Origin: JAYSYM01 sp964543475
GTDB lineage: Bacteria; Bdellovibrionota; Bdellovibrionia; Bdellovibrionales; JAMPXM01
DNA: 63,474 bases
Direction: 5' to 3'
Assembly: GCA_964543475.1 (NCBI GenBank)
Contig: CAZIYJ010000015.1
Location: 1-63,474, forward strand
Part shown: positions 46,100-54,707 of the stretch, one piece after another
Layout of the letters: every line of letters begins with the position of its first letter
Numbering within the stretch: the first letter of the stretch is position 1
Translations under genes and position numbers: made by a program
The notes under the pieces: generated by a model
What the model saw: only the letters and a program-made list of their open reading frames with translations
Database searches by the model: none
Told to the model about the DNA's origin: nothing

Positions 46100-46913
46100 T
46101 TTTTTTCTCGAGCAATGGAATAACCCATCGAGATGGATCTATTTCAAACCATCGGTCAGCGTAATATTTTTTGTGAGGATCGTGATGATGGTTGTTGTGA
46201 AGGCTTAACCCCATGGTCAACATCCCTAACCAAACAGAATTGTACGTATTATCATTGGGATAGTTTTGATATTTGAGAAATAAAATTTTACTCAATTTAT
46301 CATTCGAGTGCATATAGGTATTCACAAGCCCAACCATAGAAATACTGAGAGCCGCTGGCAAAAGCCCCAAATAAACTAAAGCATCGAATGAAATGAGGCC
46401 CAACAGAATCCAGTAGGACATCAAAACCAGTGTATGATTCTTATGAAGAAACAGAAGGAACTTATCGGATAGATATTCTCGTGCAGGCAAAAAACTGAGC
46501 TTTTTCAAATCCAAATTCCAGTACCATAAAATGAATGAATGTTTAAATCCACGACTTGGACTGTGAGCGTCCTTTTCGGAATCAGAATGAGGATGATGGG
46601 ACCCCATGTGCACGGCCACCCAAAACAGAGGAGAACCCTGCCCCGAAAGAACAGAAAAAAATGCCAACATTCGTCGAACAAAGACAGTCGTTTGAAATGC
46701 TCGGTGGCTCAACAATTTATGAACGCCAATTTGCACACCCAAATTATCAACAATAAAAAACGCAACCAATGTTCCTAATAACCATTGAAGATCAAATCCG
46801 AATGCAAAAAAATAAAGCGGCGGAATGAAAAATGCCGGGAAAACCGGAAACCAAGGATTTGTTTTCTTGATGCCGTTGAGGACACGGTGGGTAAGTGCAA
46901 CAGCCATTGCCAA
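46083..46913 (-). CDS. Acyl-lipid / acyl-CoA fatty acid desaturase
   Basis: A 276-residue membrane di-iron desaturase of the delta-9 type. The three histidine boxes are H65-x4-H70 (HKLLSH), H102...HH106-107 (HMGSHH) and HNNHH at 239-243. Four main helices are visible. In the PKS operon it could desaturate the polyketide-derived chain or supply an unsaturated acyl starter; this is inference. It overlaps the next gene by 17 bp. Confidence 0.9.
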   Translation of the reverse strand: MAMAVALTHRVLNGIKKTNPWFPVFPAFFIPPLYFFAFGFDLQWLLGTLVAFFIVDNLGVQIGVHKLLSHRAFQTTVFVRRMLAFFSVLSGQGSPLFWVAVHMGSHHPHSDSEKDAHSPSRGFKHSFILWYWNLDLKKLSFLPAREYLSDKFLLFLHKNHTLVLMSYWILLGLISFDALVYLGLLPAALSISMVGLVNTYMHSNDKLSKILFLKYQNYPNDNTYNSVWLGMLTMGLSLHNNHHHDPHKKYYADRWFEIDPSRWVIPLLEKKIASQR

Positions 46914-46945
46914 TTATTATTTATGAGGACCTATAGGGTGTCAAT

Positions 46946-49684
46946 CTAAGGCTTTAAGACGATTTTATGATACTGATTATGACTCAATGCTTGGTATCTT
47001 TGGCTGAACTTCCCGCACCATTTGATCTCGATATCGACAAGCCCTGGCGAGTTGCCCAGCCCAAACCTCAAACGTGAATCTGTTTGAGCTGAAAGCCCAT
47101 TCACTAGCAGCTTCTCTTGAAACTGTTCTGTCTCTTTTCCCGACTGATCTCTATAAGCGATTCTAACTAGTGAATTAAGAGCTTCGCGATGACATTTTGG
47201 ATTTTCAGAAACTAATTCGAGGCCAATCCAATTTTGAGTGGAGTTAGGCTTAATATCAAAGACCTCGGCTGGATGATACGGCGAAGTAAAAAACAGCGTA
47301 CTCGACCCATTATTTAAAAAATCAGCCGCAGCAACTCCCCGCCACTCGCCTTTGCTCGTGAAGTCTAAATACTCTGCAATATCTAAAAATTTATGCTTCT
47401 CAGGCTGCATAAGATAAAATCGATTCGCTTCTTTCGCAAAAAGACAGGCACCAATTGTATTCGCCCAAGACCTGGCATTTTTATAGAGAGCTGAATCCGA
47501 ACGCATCAGCTTTTCATTTAGATAGAAATAATCAAAACATTGATCAGACTTTTCCCAAGAGGAATCAAACATACCATTGGTTTGAATCAGATCCGTCCAA
47601 CCATCGTTATCAAAGTCTCGGGCTAGAGCACCCCATCCCCAACGATTTTCATTTAAGAGACCGAACTGAGGAGACTGGTTTTCAGAGGCTTCAGGTGCAT
47701 TAGGAAGAAAGTGCCACAACATACTTCCCTCAACCACAAAGGGATGATGGATATTCGAAACATATATATCATTTGATCCGTTGCGATCAGCATCGAACAT
47801 GGTCACGTTCATGCCTTTATAATAGTCTTTTCCGACTTCTCTCGAGTTAGTCCCCATCACCCGAACAAACTTCTGACCATTTTGATTCAGATATAAATCA
47901 TCCGAGCCTGAATCGTTTGCAACATAGAGATCAGGATAAGAATCTTGATTTAAATCCGAAGACCCCACCGCTAATGAGATTTTTGTTTCTTTAAGACCCA
48001 GATCCTCCGAATTTTGCTTAAGGTAACTGCCCCGTGAACCTAAATAGAGAAAGTTATGGGTGCTGGTCCAAGCATCATACCAACTATCATTGAGAAATTC
48101 GGTGGGTCTAAAGTCTTGAGGATTTTCTGCTGGAGGCAAATTAAAAATATCAAATTTAATCGAGTCTGAATAGGCCGGCAAATACGTGTAAGCAACCGTG
48201 GTTAAGAACAAATCGAGTGTTCCGTCCTGGTTAAAGTCTAAAAACGTCAAAGCAATCGAGTTCGTATATTCGCTTAGGCCAAGTTTTTCAGAGGACTCAA
48301 CAAAAGATAATTTTCCAGATTCGGCCTTCTGATTTCTGAAAACTTTGAGACCTCCAGAAGCTCCACCTACAAATGTAATAAATAAATCTTGGTCCCCATC
48401 CCCATCGTCATCGACAAAAACAGCACTGGTTGGCAAACCGTACTGACGATAATCCGTGAGGAAGTGACTGACCGAAGAAAGAATCATCTCACTTTGATGA
48501 CCCGTCGAATCTGTCATCAAAAATAGGCCTCTCCGTTCATTTTGCTTCAACGAATTCAAAACAAAGACGTCTTGATAGCCATTACCATCAATGTCAGCAA
48601 CAGCAATGCCCTCGGTGAAAATCAACCACTTGGTTAAATGTCGGATCCGCTCATCGATTGGAAAATCTTTGAAATCGATCATGGGAGCTGCGAGCTGTGA
48701 CATCACATGACTGTTCTTGCTGATAGTAAAACGAATATCCGGCTTTTGCTTTTCGAGCATCGCCCACGTCAAAGGATTAAAAACGCAGAATCCGATTAAA
48801 AAATAAATCCAACGAACCTGACTTACTTTTAAATACTTGAAAAAATCTATTTTGGTTTGAGCGAAGCCATTTTGTTTTAATTTCGAATAGATAAAACGGC
48901 TGCTGGCGACGACGGCCGCCGCGTAAAAAAATGTGTAATAGAGTTCGAAAAAGTGAAAGAAGAAATCTACAAGCGCAATCAAAAATCCAACTAAAAGCTG
49001 ATCATTTCGCTTCGCAGGCGAAGTCGGAGGATCCGTAATCATAAAGCAGGCAAACAGAAAAAAAGCAGGCGATGTGAGAGAGCCCCAAAATAAAGAACGA
49101 AATGGCATTGAATGATCTAAATACTCGGCCCGGATGACGAGAAATACCGTGAACCAAAATAAGAATGAACCTGTCAGCCAACCCCTTTTTATCGCAGGTA
49201 ACACCACCAAAAAAGCCGGCAAGATAACTAAGATGGCGACGAGATTGTAACTGCCCCATTGATAGCCTGGAGTGACCGAAATGAGGTCCGCAGTAAACAA
49301 AATACTAAATAGAATGCCCACCAATGACGGATTAAAAAGGTGTTTTCCGTTAGAGCGAAATACGAGCTTAGAAGCTATCGCAATAAAACAGGGAAATAAA
49401 TAAAACGCCAATTGGTTATTGCCGGCATTAATAAGAATCGCCGACCCAACCGCAGTAATTATAGCTCCTAAAATACTGCTGCGATCGTCTTTCCAAAAAA
49501 CAGTCTGAATTGCTTGAAAGAAAAAACAAAGAAAAACAATCCACAGAACTTCGAAGATCGACTTATTAAATCCAAGAACAAATAGTCCAACGCAGAGATA
49601 AAAACTAAGAAAACTTAAAACTGCAAATCTCGGCCATTGATTTTTTATATTGATCAATAATTCTGAATTCACTTTTGCATCCAA
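46946..49684 (-). CDS. UnbU-like (NqrB/RnfD-type) membrane domain fused to FG-GAP and ASPIC/UnbV
   Basis: A 912-residue fusion. Residues 1-310 have about ten helices with NqrB/RnfD signatures (FNPSLVGI at 117, TDPPTSP at 217). Residues 360-800 carry at least six FG-GAP/VCBS calcium-binding loops such as DIDGNGYQD, DDDGDGDQD and DFDNDGWTD. Residues 825-905 match ASPIC/UnbV (VNGLSAQTDSRLRFGLG). In enediyne loci these two parts are separate conserved proteins, E5/UnbU and E4/UnbV, whose roles remain unclear. The gene overlaps the PPTase gene by 16 bp. Confidence 0.82.
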   Translation of the reverse strand: MDAKVNSELLINIKNQWPRFAVLSFLSFYLCVGLFVLGFNKSIFEVLWIVFLCFFFQAIQTVFWKDDRSSILGAIITAVGSAILINAGNNQLAFYLFPCFIAIASKLVFRSNGKHLFNPSLVGILFSILFTADLISVTPGYQWGSYNLVAILVILPAFLVVLPAIKRGWLTGSFLFWFTVFLVIRAEYLDHSMPFRSLFWGSLTSPAFFLFACFMITDPPTSPAKRNDQLLVGFLIALVDFFFHFFELYYTFFYAAAVVASSRFIYSKLKQNGFAQTKIDFFKYLKVSQVRWIYFLIGFCVFNPLTWAMLEKQKPDIRFTISKNSHVMSQLAAPMIDFKDFPIDERIRHLTKWLIFTEGIAVADIDGNGYQDVFVLNSLKQNERRGLFLMTDSTGHQSEMILSSVSHFLTDYRQYGLPTSAVFVDDDGDGDQDLFITFVGGASGGLKVFRNQKAESGKLSFVESSEKLGLSEYTNSIALTFLDFNQDGTLDLFLTTVAYTYLPAYSDSIKFDIFNLPPAENPQDFRPTEFLNDSWYDAWTSTHNFLYLGSRGSYLKQNSEDLGLKETKISLAVGSSDLNQDSYPDLYVANDSGSDDLYLNQNGQKFVRVMGTNSREVGKDYYKGMNVTMFDADRNGSNDIYVSNIHHPFVVEGSMLWHFLPNAPEASENQSPQFGLLNENRWGWGALARDFDNDGWTDLIQTNGMFDSSWEKSDQCFDYFYLNEKLMRSDSALYKNARSWANTIGACLFAKEANRFYLMQPEKHKFLDIAEYLDFTSKGEWRGVAAADFLNNGSSTLFFTSPYHPAEVFDIKPNSTQNWIGLELVSENPKCHREALNSLVRIAYRDQSGKETEQFQEKLLVNGLSAQTDSRLRFGLGNSPGLVDIEIKWCGKFSQRYQALSHNQYHKIVLKP

Positions 49685-50277
49685 GCCAGTGAACAGATCC
49701 GGTTTTCACAGACTATTTGCAACCATTCACCCATCTGCTCAGTTCCGCCTACAAAAAACTGATTCTTTTTAATCACTAATCGATTCAATGTAATACCCTG
49801 TTGTTGTTTTTCCGGAATCGCTTTGTACGAGGCCTCTTTAATTCCCCAAAGCTGAAGAGCAGGCAAATCCATATCCTCTCCATTATTAATTTTACGCAAA
49901 AGAGGACTTCCAATTTCTCGCTTTGAATTCTCAACATCAACACCAATCTGAAGATTTTGACTTTCTTCAACCAGCCAAACCAGAGCTGCACCTTCTGTAT
50001 GAGAAAGAGAGAAACGGAAACGAGGTTTGGCTTTGATCTTTTGAAAGCCCTCGAAAACCAGATCCTGCCAATCTATTTTTTGTTCTAGACTCTCAAATGC
50101 ATGCAACAAAAGCTTTCGACTTAAATACCAATTTTTTTGAGCTCTCGGATGAGCCTGCTTTAGACTCTCAGGCAAATGGCTTTCAAAATTTTTTAATTCA
50201 CCCTCAGAAGAAACAAGAAAAGCAACGCCACTTGGAACATCTCTCAGTTGATGAATATTCAACTCATCGGCGATCAA
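49669..50277 (-). CDS. 4'-phosphopantetheinyl transferase (Sfp type)
   Basis: A 202-residue transferase that should activate the ACP serine of the PKS with coenzyme A. Magnesium-site residues are D114 and E116 in IGVDVEN, and the signature W144-GIKEASYK152 follows. The substrate-binding region FSLSHTEG is near 89. In PksE proteins this activity is the C-terminal domain; here it is a separate gene in the same operon. It overlaps the nitroreductase gene by 14 bp. Confidence 0.9.
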   Translation of the reverse strand: MIADELNIHQLRDVPSGVAFLVSSEGELKNFESHLPESLKQAHPRAQKNWYLSRKLLLHAFESLEQKIDWQDLVFEGFQKIKAKPRFRFSLSHTEGAALVWLVEESQNLQIGVDVENSKREIGSPLLRKINNGEDMDLPALQLWGIKEASYKAIPEKQQQGITLNRLVIKKNQFFVGGTEQMGEWLQIVCENRICSLAWMQK

Positions 50278-50914
50278 TTAAATGTTCCTTTTTAAAGCGA
50301 ATTTTTGGTAAATCAGCCTTGTTGTCATCCATACTTCGATATCCTGCCGCACAACAAACTACAGACTTATAACCTGTATCTGATAGTCCTAAGGCCACAT
50401 CAAATCGCTCGGGAGAAAAGCCTTCAATTGGGCAAGTGTCGACTCCCAACAAAGCTGCAGAAATAATAAAATGCCCCAGCGCCACATAACACTGCCTTGT
50501 CGCCCACTCAAAATTAATTTCACTTCGATAACCGCTGACGAGATCCGAAGTGACAGCCCTCCGGTAATTCTCATAGGTCGTAATATCTCGTCCGCGAACT
50601 TCGATGCATCTATCGATATATTTCTGCACATAATCGCTGTCTATTCGAGTGCGTGCGCAAATAATTACGAAATGGGAACAGTCTTCTACTTGAGCTTGAT
50701 CGGCCGCTAGAGGCCTAAGAATCGTCTTAAGATGATGATCTGTTACAACTACAAACTTCCAGGGCTGAAGATTGTAAGAAGAAGGAGTCTGCACAAGAGT
50801 CTCCTCTAGCGCAGACCAAGTCTCATCCGAAATACTGACACCCTTTTGAAAGAGTTGGGTCGCATAACGCCAATTCTGTATTTCAGCTAAGCCTGCTTCA
50901 CTGTAGATATCCAC
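50264..50914 (-). CDS. Nitroreductase-family FMN oxidoreductase
   Basis: A 216-residue NfsB-like flavoprotein. It has the FMN-contact motif TPSSYNLQPWKFVVV near 49-63, YVALGHFIISAALLGVDTCPIEGF near 145-168 and a C-terminal CCAAGYRS segment. It reduces nitro groups, quinones or enones with NAD(P)H in other bacteria. It lies at the upstream end of the PKS operon, so it may modify the product or supply redox power. The start ATG lies 32 bp after a same-strand secreted-protein gene. Confidence 0.88.
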   Translation of the reverse strand: MDIYSEAGLAEIQNWRYATQLFQKGVSISDETWSALEETLVQTPSSYNLQPWKFVVVTDHHLKTILRPLAADQAQVEDCSHFVIICARTRIDSDYVQKYIDRCIEVRGRDITTYENYRRAVTSDLVSGYRSEINFEWATRQCYVALGHFIISAALLGVDTCPIEGFSPERFDVALGLSDTGYKSVVCCAAGYRSMDDNKADLPKIRFKKEHLIDRR

Positions 50915-50946
50915 TTTGCTCTCTCAGACTATAGAATTAAAGATTT

Positions 50947-51492
50947 TTAAAATTGAGTCGTTGCAGTGACTTTCAACTTACTAACTTTGTTATTAAAGGA
51001 AGCCTCATCGAGATATTTTGCACTCGCTTTATATTGCTTAACAACTTTACCTTTAGGATTAACAAAGACCGTCTCTCCTGAAATTTTGCTGTCAAATTTG
51101 GCAACGTGTTTAAATGAAAATCGATCTTTAGTTTTAATATTTGTCGAAATGCCTGCTAATTTTTTATCTTTAAAAGTTATATCTACTTTTTCTCTGTGAA
51201 CAGGAGGATTAGCAGATAGAACAGCCCACCATTGGCCCTTTGAATCCCGGACATAGTTCGATTTCGTCACATGAGCCTGACCCTTTTTAGCAGGATTGCC
51301 GGTGTAGTAGCTCGTGACTTTAATCGTTTCTTTTTTTTGGTCATAGACGATCTTAGTGTAAAAATCGAGCGTCGGTTCCTTTTTTCCTTGGCCATTATAA
51401 ACTTCCTGCTGACCTCCGTAAAATATGTTCTGATCTGCGAAGGACAATAAGGGCATCAATACGACAGCAGTAAATAGAAGATAATTTTTCAT
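50947..51492 (-). CDS. Secreted protein of unknown function (copy 1)
   Basis: A 181-residue exported protein with a signal peptide (MKNYLLFTAVVLMPLLSFA). The mature part is rich in Lys and beta-strand patterns (KIVYDQKKETIKV, YVRDSKGQWW). It is a close duplicate of 57039-57584, with well over half the residues identical. GGAG stands 5 bases before the ATG. The fold may be beta-barrel or lipocalin-like, but this is a guess. It could be the first gene of the PKS transcript. Confidence 0.8.
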   Translation of the reverse strand: MKNYLLFTAVVLMPLLSFADQNIFYGGQQEVYNGQGKKEPTLDFYTKIVYDQKKETIKVTSYYTGNPAKKGQAHVTKSNYVRDSKGQWWAVLSANPPVHREKVDITFKDKKLAGISTNIKTKDRFSFKHVAKFDSKISGETVFVNPKGKVVKQYKASAKYLDEASFNNKVSKLKVTATTQF

Positions 51493-51542
51493 AGAGTCTC
51501 CTCTTACAAGCTGACCTAAATAAGAACGACTGGCAACATTTT
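50947..51542 (-). repeat. Direct duplication, copy 1 of secreted-protein gene and promoter region
   Basis: This matches 57039-57634 over the whole gene and about 50 bp upstream, in the same orientation. The upstream part, including the ribosome-binding site, differs at only a few bases. The two copies bracket the SGNH-carbamoyltransferase operon. Confidence 0.8.
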
Positions 51543-51636
51543 GAAAGAGTAAACATCAGAGATCGATTGCTAAATACCAATATGCTGGCTAAGACACACC
51601 TTAGTATGACGCCAAGCATTTTTCAGGAGCCGAGCC

Positions 51637-52617
51637 ACGAAGTCTTCGTTTAAAATATTTTTCATATCTCTCACGCTTAGCCTGCTAGCCGCAGAGCTTA
51701 TACTTTCTATTTTTACAAAGTTTTATCCAATCTACGACATTGAAATGACCCGCTACGCTCTAGAGCTAAAAACTCCGAATAAGAATCCGCAAATTGGTTT
51801 TGGTCACAAGCCAAACTCTCAGGGCCATTTCATGGGTGTCGACCTGAAGATCAATGCGCAGGGCTGGCGCGCGAATCAAGATTATTCCCTTGAACCCGAT
51901 CCTGGAATTCATAGGCTCATGTTCTTAGGTGATTCTCTCACGCTCGGCTGGGGCGTTGCGCAAGAGCAAACTTTCTCGGGAATTTTAGAGCGGAAATGGA
52001 AAGATCAAAAAATAGAAGTTTTAAATCTAGGACATGGCAATTTCAATTCGGTTCAGATCTCAGAGCTTTATTCTCAGCAAGGAACAGCATTTAAACCTAA
52101 GATCGTCGTCTATTGCTTTTTCCTCAATGACGTCGAACCCATGCAGATCCAATCTGCTTTTACTTGGCTAGGGTATTCAAAATTGATCTCCCTATTCTGG
52201 TCCAGGGCAAGGATGCTATTCCCACAGGCATTTGGAGCAGAGTCTAACTACTTAAGTTATTTCCGCAAGCTCTATGCCCCGTCATCTCCCGGCTTAATGG
52301 ATTCCCAAATAGCCATCGCCCGATTACAGACTCAAGCCGCACAAAGCGGAGCTCGCTTCCTTGTTGTGATGCTGCCTGATTTACATCAGCTGAATCCCTA
52401 TCCATTTGAAGCTGAACATTCCGTCATGAAAAATTTTTTTAATTCTCATGGAATCGAGTCTATCGATTTGACGGAAGACTTTTCCCCTATCACGCATCCG
52501 ACAGAGCTATGGGTGGCGCGAGATGATGCTCATCCGAATGCGAAAGCCCACCAAATGATTGCCAATGCCATCGAAACCTATTTTAAAAAGATAAAAATAT
52601 TAGAAAGCGTTCGATGA
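51637..52617 (+). CDS. Membrane-anchored SGNH/GDSL hydrolase
   Basis: The conventional ATG at 51745 gives 290 residues and cuts off an in-frame hydrophobic anchor. Extending to an ACG at 51637, which has AGGAG 7 bases upstream, gives 326 residues with a clean N-terminal helix and a KFYPIYDIEMTRYA junction typical of this family. SGNH block I is FLGDSLTLGWG, with block V ARDDAHPN near the end. It resembles the GDSL protein (SxtL-like) that accompanies SxtI-type carbamoyltransferases. It overlaps the next tiny gene by 4 bp. Confidence 0.8.
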   Translation, partial: TKSSFKIFFISLTLSLLAAELILSIFTKFYPIYDIEMTRYALELKTPNKNPQIGFGHKPNSQGHFMGVDLKINAQGWRANQDYSLEPDPGIHRLMFLGDSLTLGWGVAQEQTFSGILERKWKDQKIEVLNLGHGNFNSVQISELYSQQGTAFKPKIVVYCFFLNDVEPMQIQSAFTWLGYSKLISLFWSRARMLFPQAFGAESNYLSYFRKLYAPSSPGLMDSQIAIARLQTQAAQSGARFLVVMLPDLHQLNPYPFEAEHSVMKNFFNSHGIESIDLTEDFSPITHPTELWVARDDAHPNAKAHQMIANAIETYFKKIKILESVR

Positions 52618-52724
52618 AAAAGCAGGCTCTCATCCTGTTCATAGTCATTTTAGTTTTAGTCGCAGTTATGATTGCACTTGGATATCTTCAAAATGACCAA
52701 GCCTTTATCTATCAACTTTATTGA
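52614..52724 (+). CDS. Tiny single-helix membrane protein (short DUF5989/SxtK-like)
   Basis: A 36-residue protein: one helix (ILFIVILVLVAVMIALGYL) and a C-terminal QAFIYQLY that matches the APFIYSLF end of the DUF5989-like gene at 56477. It starts within the SGNH stop (ATGA overlap), so translation is coupled. The terminal FIY-L-aromatic motif in two otherwise different small proteins of the same operon supports it as a real gene. Confidence 0.6.
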   Translation: MKKQALILFIVILVLVAVMIALGYLQNDQAFIYQLY

Positions 52725-52755
52725 CGTGCTGAGCTCTTTGACTCAGGTTTAAGAG

Positions 52756-53589
52756 ATGCTTTTAAGAACATCACTTCTTTGTCTTCTATTTACGTTATCT
52801 GCTTCAGCAGAACCCACCGCTCAAGAAAATGGGGAAAAATTTTACTCTAAAAGCTTAGGCTTTATGCTCGAGCTTCAAAAAGGAGTTTTCGCTCCGGACG
52901 AAGCTGAGTTTAAAATTTTACCTTACATGAAGCAGCACTCGGATCTCTTCAAAGATAAATCTGTTTTGGATATTGGAAGCGGCTCAGGAATCATTGCTTT
53001 CTATGCTCTTAAATTGGGAGCAAAAAATGTGATTGCAACGGATATTGATGAATCAGCTATTAAGACGATCCAATTGAATGCTGCAAAATTGAATTATGAC
53101 AAATTACTAGATGCTCGACTGGTGAAAGCCAAAAAGCCCACAGCTTTTGCTGTCATCAAAGATGATGAGAAGTTTGATATTATTATTTCCAATCTTCCCT
53201 ACTCGGTTTCGCTTGAAATCAACAAGAACACATTTTGGGGAGACACTGGCGTTTTAGGAATTTCCCTAATGCAGGGATTGAAAAAACATTTAAAACCTGG
53301 CGGAGCTGCCATTCTTTTAATTGATAATCATTTCTACCAAGAAATACTTATGCGATATGCAACAAGCATAGGTCTGAAGGTAGAAAGTTTCATTCCTTCA
53401 ACATTAACACCTTGGCAATTACAGGTCCTCTACAATTCTTATGCAAAATCTTTTGCAAAAGAAAATCGAATTGATTCGAAGATAATTTCTTTCGATTGGC
53501 AGAAAGAAAATTGGCAGCGCATCGAAATTGCCAACGACAACAGACAAAGATCTCCTTTTTCTGGAATGACTGTCATTAAAGCACCATGA
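52756..53589 (+). CDS. SAM-dependent methyltransferase with a signal peptide
   Basis: A 277-residue class I methyltransferase. SAM motif I is VLDIGSGSGI near 70, an acidic strand end ATDIDESA follows, and an (N/D)PPY-like SNLPYS is near 150. The last motif is typical of N-methyltransferases acting on nucleobases or glutamine. Residues 1-18 (MLLRTSLLCLLFTLSASA) look like a cleavable signal, which is odd because SAM is cytoplasmic; it may instead be a membrane anchor. It overlaps the next gene by 4 bp. Confidence 0.78.
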   Translation: MLLRTSLLCLLFTLSASAEPTAQENGEKFYSKSLGFMLELQKGVFAPDEAEFKILPYMKQHSDLFKDKSVLDIGSGSGIIAFYALKLGAKNVIATDIDESAIKTIQLNAAKLNYDKLLDARLVKAKKPTAFAVIKDDEKFDIIISNLPYSVSLEINKNTFWGDTGVLGISLMQGLKKHLKPGGAAILLIDNHFYQEILMRYATSIGLKVESFIPSTLTPWQLQVLYNSYAKSFAKENRIDSKIISFDWQKENWQRIEIANDNRQRSPFSGMTVIKAP

Positions 53590-54707
53590 AATTGAAATTA
53601 CTTTTATGGGTCCCAGGGACTTTAATTATCTGTGTTTTGCTGGGAGAGATAGCCGTTCGCCTTAGCAGCTTCGATGCTTACGCGCATACCTATGCCGTGC
53701 CTTGGAAGCCTCGTCTCTGTCGAGAACTCTTAAAGAATTTTGCGATTTCAGACGCAACTTATTCATCAGATTTTGTATCGCGTTTTGAAATTATACCTGT
53801 TCAAATTTCTAAAACAGATCCCGGACTTAGAATAACAGACAGCGAACTTGGTGTGCGGCTGAATCCAAATTATTCTGGCCGAACACTACAAACAAACATC
53901 AAAGGCCACACTAATTTTAATGTTCAGTACAGTATCGACGGCTTTGGCAGACGAATAACAAAAGACGCTGATGTCTCTTCGCAAACTAAAAGTCTTCTTC
54001 TCTTTGGTAGCTCAGACCTCTTTGGGTACGGAGTCAATGATGATGAAACACTCGCTTTCTATCTTGCTGACCAAACCAAAACTTTTGAGGTTGTTAATTA
54101 TGGCGTTGATCTCTGGGGACCAGGCAATGTTATGAAATTTATCCAGAGCCCGAACTTTTCTCATGAGCTTAAACATCGCGAAGCCTTGGCCATTTATTAT
54201 TTTAATTATCATCACCTGACTCGACTGATCGGATCTTTGAATCTATATCGATACATGCCTTCGTGGCCTGCCTCATTACCCTACTTTAAAATTGAAAACG
54301 ACGTGCTGCTGCAAGACAGAATGCTTTCGTCTCGCAGCACGGATCCAATTTTCAGATTCTTTTCTCGGAGTTTTTTGCTCAACTGGCTAGATGTGGATTA
54401 TCCGACTGAACTTTGCACATCTGATCTTGAGCTCTTTACCGAAGTTATTCATCAAATGGGCCGGTCGTTAAAAGAAAAATTGAACTCTGCAAATTTGATT
54501 GTCTTATTTCAGCCCGATAGTCCAAAAGCCCTGACTCAAATTTTAATTGCGCTTTTAAAGGAAAAGGGAATTGAGTCTTTAAATTATTCAGAGTTAGATT
54601 TGCAGCCACTGACTTCGGAAAGCGTAAGGCTCCCCGATTCACATCCTAGCCCTGCTTGGAATAGGCTACTAGCAAATCAAATTATTCAAGATCTTAGGCT
54701 CAAGTAG
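53586..54707 (+). CDS. Membrane-anchored SGNH-like protein (paralogue B)
   Basis: A 373-residue protein with an N-terminal helix and a periplasmic SGNH-like domain: block I LFGSSDLFGYG near 138 and block V LPDSHPSP near 353. It is paralogous to 31955-33112, sharing NYGxDLWGPGN and LTRLIGSLNLYRYMP-like segments. The stop overlaps the start of the carbamoyltransferase gene by one base (TAGTG). The pairing suggests it acts on the same substrate at the membrane. Confidence 0.8.
   Translation: MKLKLLLWVPGTLIICVLLGEIAVRLSSFDAYAHTYAVPWKPRLCRELLKNFAISDATYSSDFVSRFEIIPVQISKTDPGLRITDSELGVRLNPNYSGRTLQTNIKGHTNFNVQYSIDGFGRRITKDADVSSQTKSLLLFGSSDLFGYGVNDDETLAFYLADQTKTFEVVNYGVDLWGPGNVMKFIQSPNFSHELKHREALAIYYFNYHHLTRLIGSLNLYRYMPSWPASLPYFKIENDVLLQDRMLSSRSTDPIFRFFSRSFLLNWLDVDYPTELCTSDLELFTEVIHQMGRSLKEKLNSANLIVLFQPDSPKALTQILIALLKEKGIESLNYSELDLQPLTSESVRLPDSHPSPAWNRLLANQIIQDLRLK

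Noticed and set aside
46539..46778. Plus-strand frames opposite the desaturase
   Set aside because: They lie wholly across the histidine-box coding region of the desaturase and lack start signals.
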